NCBI GenBank assembly: GCA_937951955.1
Contig: CALGAD010000108.1
Coordinates: 97,333 to 161,332 of the forward strand
Source of the DNA: an uncultured Bacillaceae bacterium
GTDB lineage: Bacteria > Bacillota > Bacilli > Bacillales > Caldibacillaceae
Reading direction: 5' to 3'
Length of the DNA stretch: 64,000 nucleotides
Shown: positions 63,834 to 64,000 of the stretch, piece by piece
How the letters are laid out: every line of letters starts with the position of its first letter
Numbering within the stretch: position 1 is the first letter of the stretch
Notes under the pieces: model-generated
What the model saw: only the letters and a program-made list of their open reading frames with translations
Databases searched by the model: none
What the model was told of the DNA's origin: nothing
Made by a program: the position numbers and the translations under genes

Positions 63834-64000
63834 ACTGTGAATGTAAGCACAATCTTTCGCGGAATCATATGTCACTTTCGCATAAATTAAAAAAACCCTT
63901 GCGAATTCAACCGGTAATTTCGCATACGGAACGCATCCTTTCGCGATTTCAATTATCCATTTCGCAAATTACCAACAACCTTTCGCGAATTTCCACCATA
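63834..64000 (-). repeat. 21-bp phased TTTCGC array (array 10), cut by the window end
   Basis: Units at 63834 (decayed ACTGTGA), 63855, 63876, 63897 (CCTTGC), 63918, 63939, 63960 and 63981 are exactly 21 bp apart; the next would start at 64002, outside the window. The reverse repeat frame contains TGA. It follows the tagO terminator. Confidence 0.9.

Overview
The window is a stretch of a Bacillaceae chromosome, from a moderately low-GC, endospore-forming, flagellated Gram-positive. The gene order follows the Bacillus subtilis rpmE-tdk-prfA-prmC-spoIIR-ywlC-mntP-ywlE-ywlG-glyA-upp-mnaA-atp-ywzB-ywmB-murA-spoIID ... spoIIQ-spoIIID-mbl-flhO-flhP-fabZ-ssbB-ywqAB backbone. Sporulation genes (spoIIR, spoIID, spoIIQ, spoIIID) and flagellar/chemotaxis genes (mcp, flhO, flhP) support this. 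The genus cannot be fixed from sequence reading alone.

Layout. 1-13.0 kb: ribosomal protein L31, thymidine kinase, peptide release factor 1 and its methylase, spoIIR (reverse), tRNA-t6A synthesis (ywlC), manganese export, arginine phosphatase, a chemoreceptor, glyA, upp and mnaA. 13.2-15.5 kb: a secreted subtilisin-type protease. 16.0-23.2 kb: the complete atpIBEFHAGDC operon. 23.6-26.2 kb: ywzB, ywmB, murA. 26.8-36.2 kb: accessory DNA between murA and spoIID. It holds a phosphorylated alpha-glucoside operon (RpiR regulator, PTS EIICB, GH4 glucosidase, EIIA, gluconokinase-like kinase) and a metal module (101-aa protein, P-type ATPase with an atypical CPG motif, two free-standing CPSC HMA proteins). 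36.4-48.0 kb: spoIID, a CPA2 antiporter, a VanZ-like gene, spoIIQ, spoIIID, mbl, manA plus a ROK fructokinase, flhO/flhP, fabZ. 48.7-64.0 kb: a lipoprotein, ywpF, acetamidase, a Gfo/Idh oxidoreductase, ssbB, ywqA/ywqB, a NERD protein, a COX1-like small membrane protein, a SpoIIM-family protein and tagO.

Two things stand out. First, eleven intergenic arrays are built from a TTTCGCGAAA-like core repeated at an almost invariant 21-bp step. The commonest size is nine units (173-174 bp). The spacer sequence varies while its length does not, and one end carries a decayed TTTGTGA/CACAAA unit. Several arrays contain stop codons in the repeat frame, so they look like helically phased DNA sites and not genes. 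I know of no described element that matches. Second, the metal module carries two perfect 14-bp FNR-type palindromes (TTGAT-N4-ATCAA). One is centred exactly at -41.5 from the start predicted by a -10 hexamer, which suggests an oxygen- or NO-responsive metal-handling system around an ATPase of no standard P1B subtype.

Other structure includes DnaA-box clusters at ywlC and between atpC and ywzB, a long-range hairpin that would hide the mntP ribosome binding site, hairpins between atp genes, and a small ORF whose stop lies against the spoIIID Shine-Dalgarno. No rRNA, tRNA, IS element, prophage or CRISPR array was seen.
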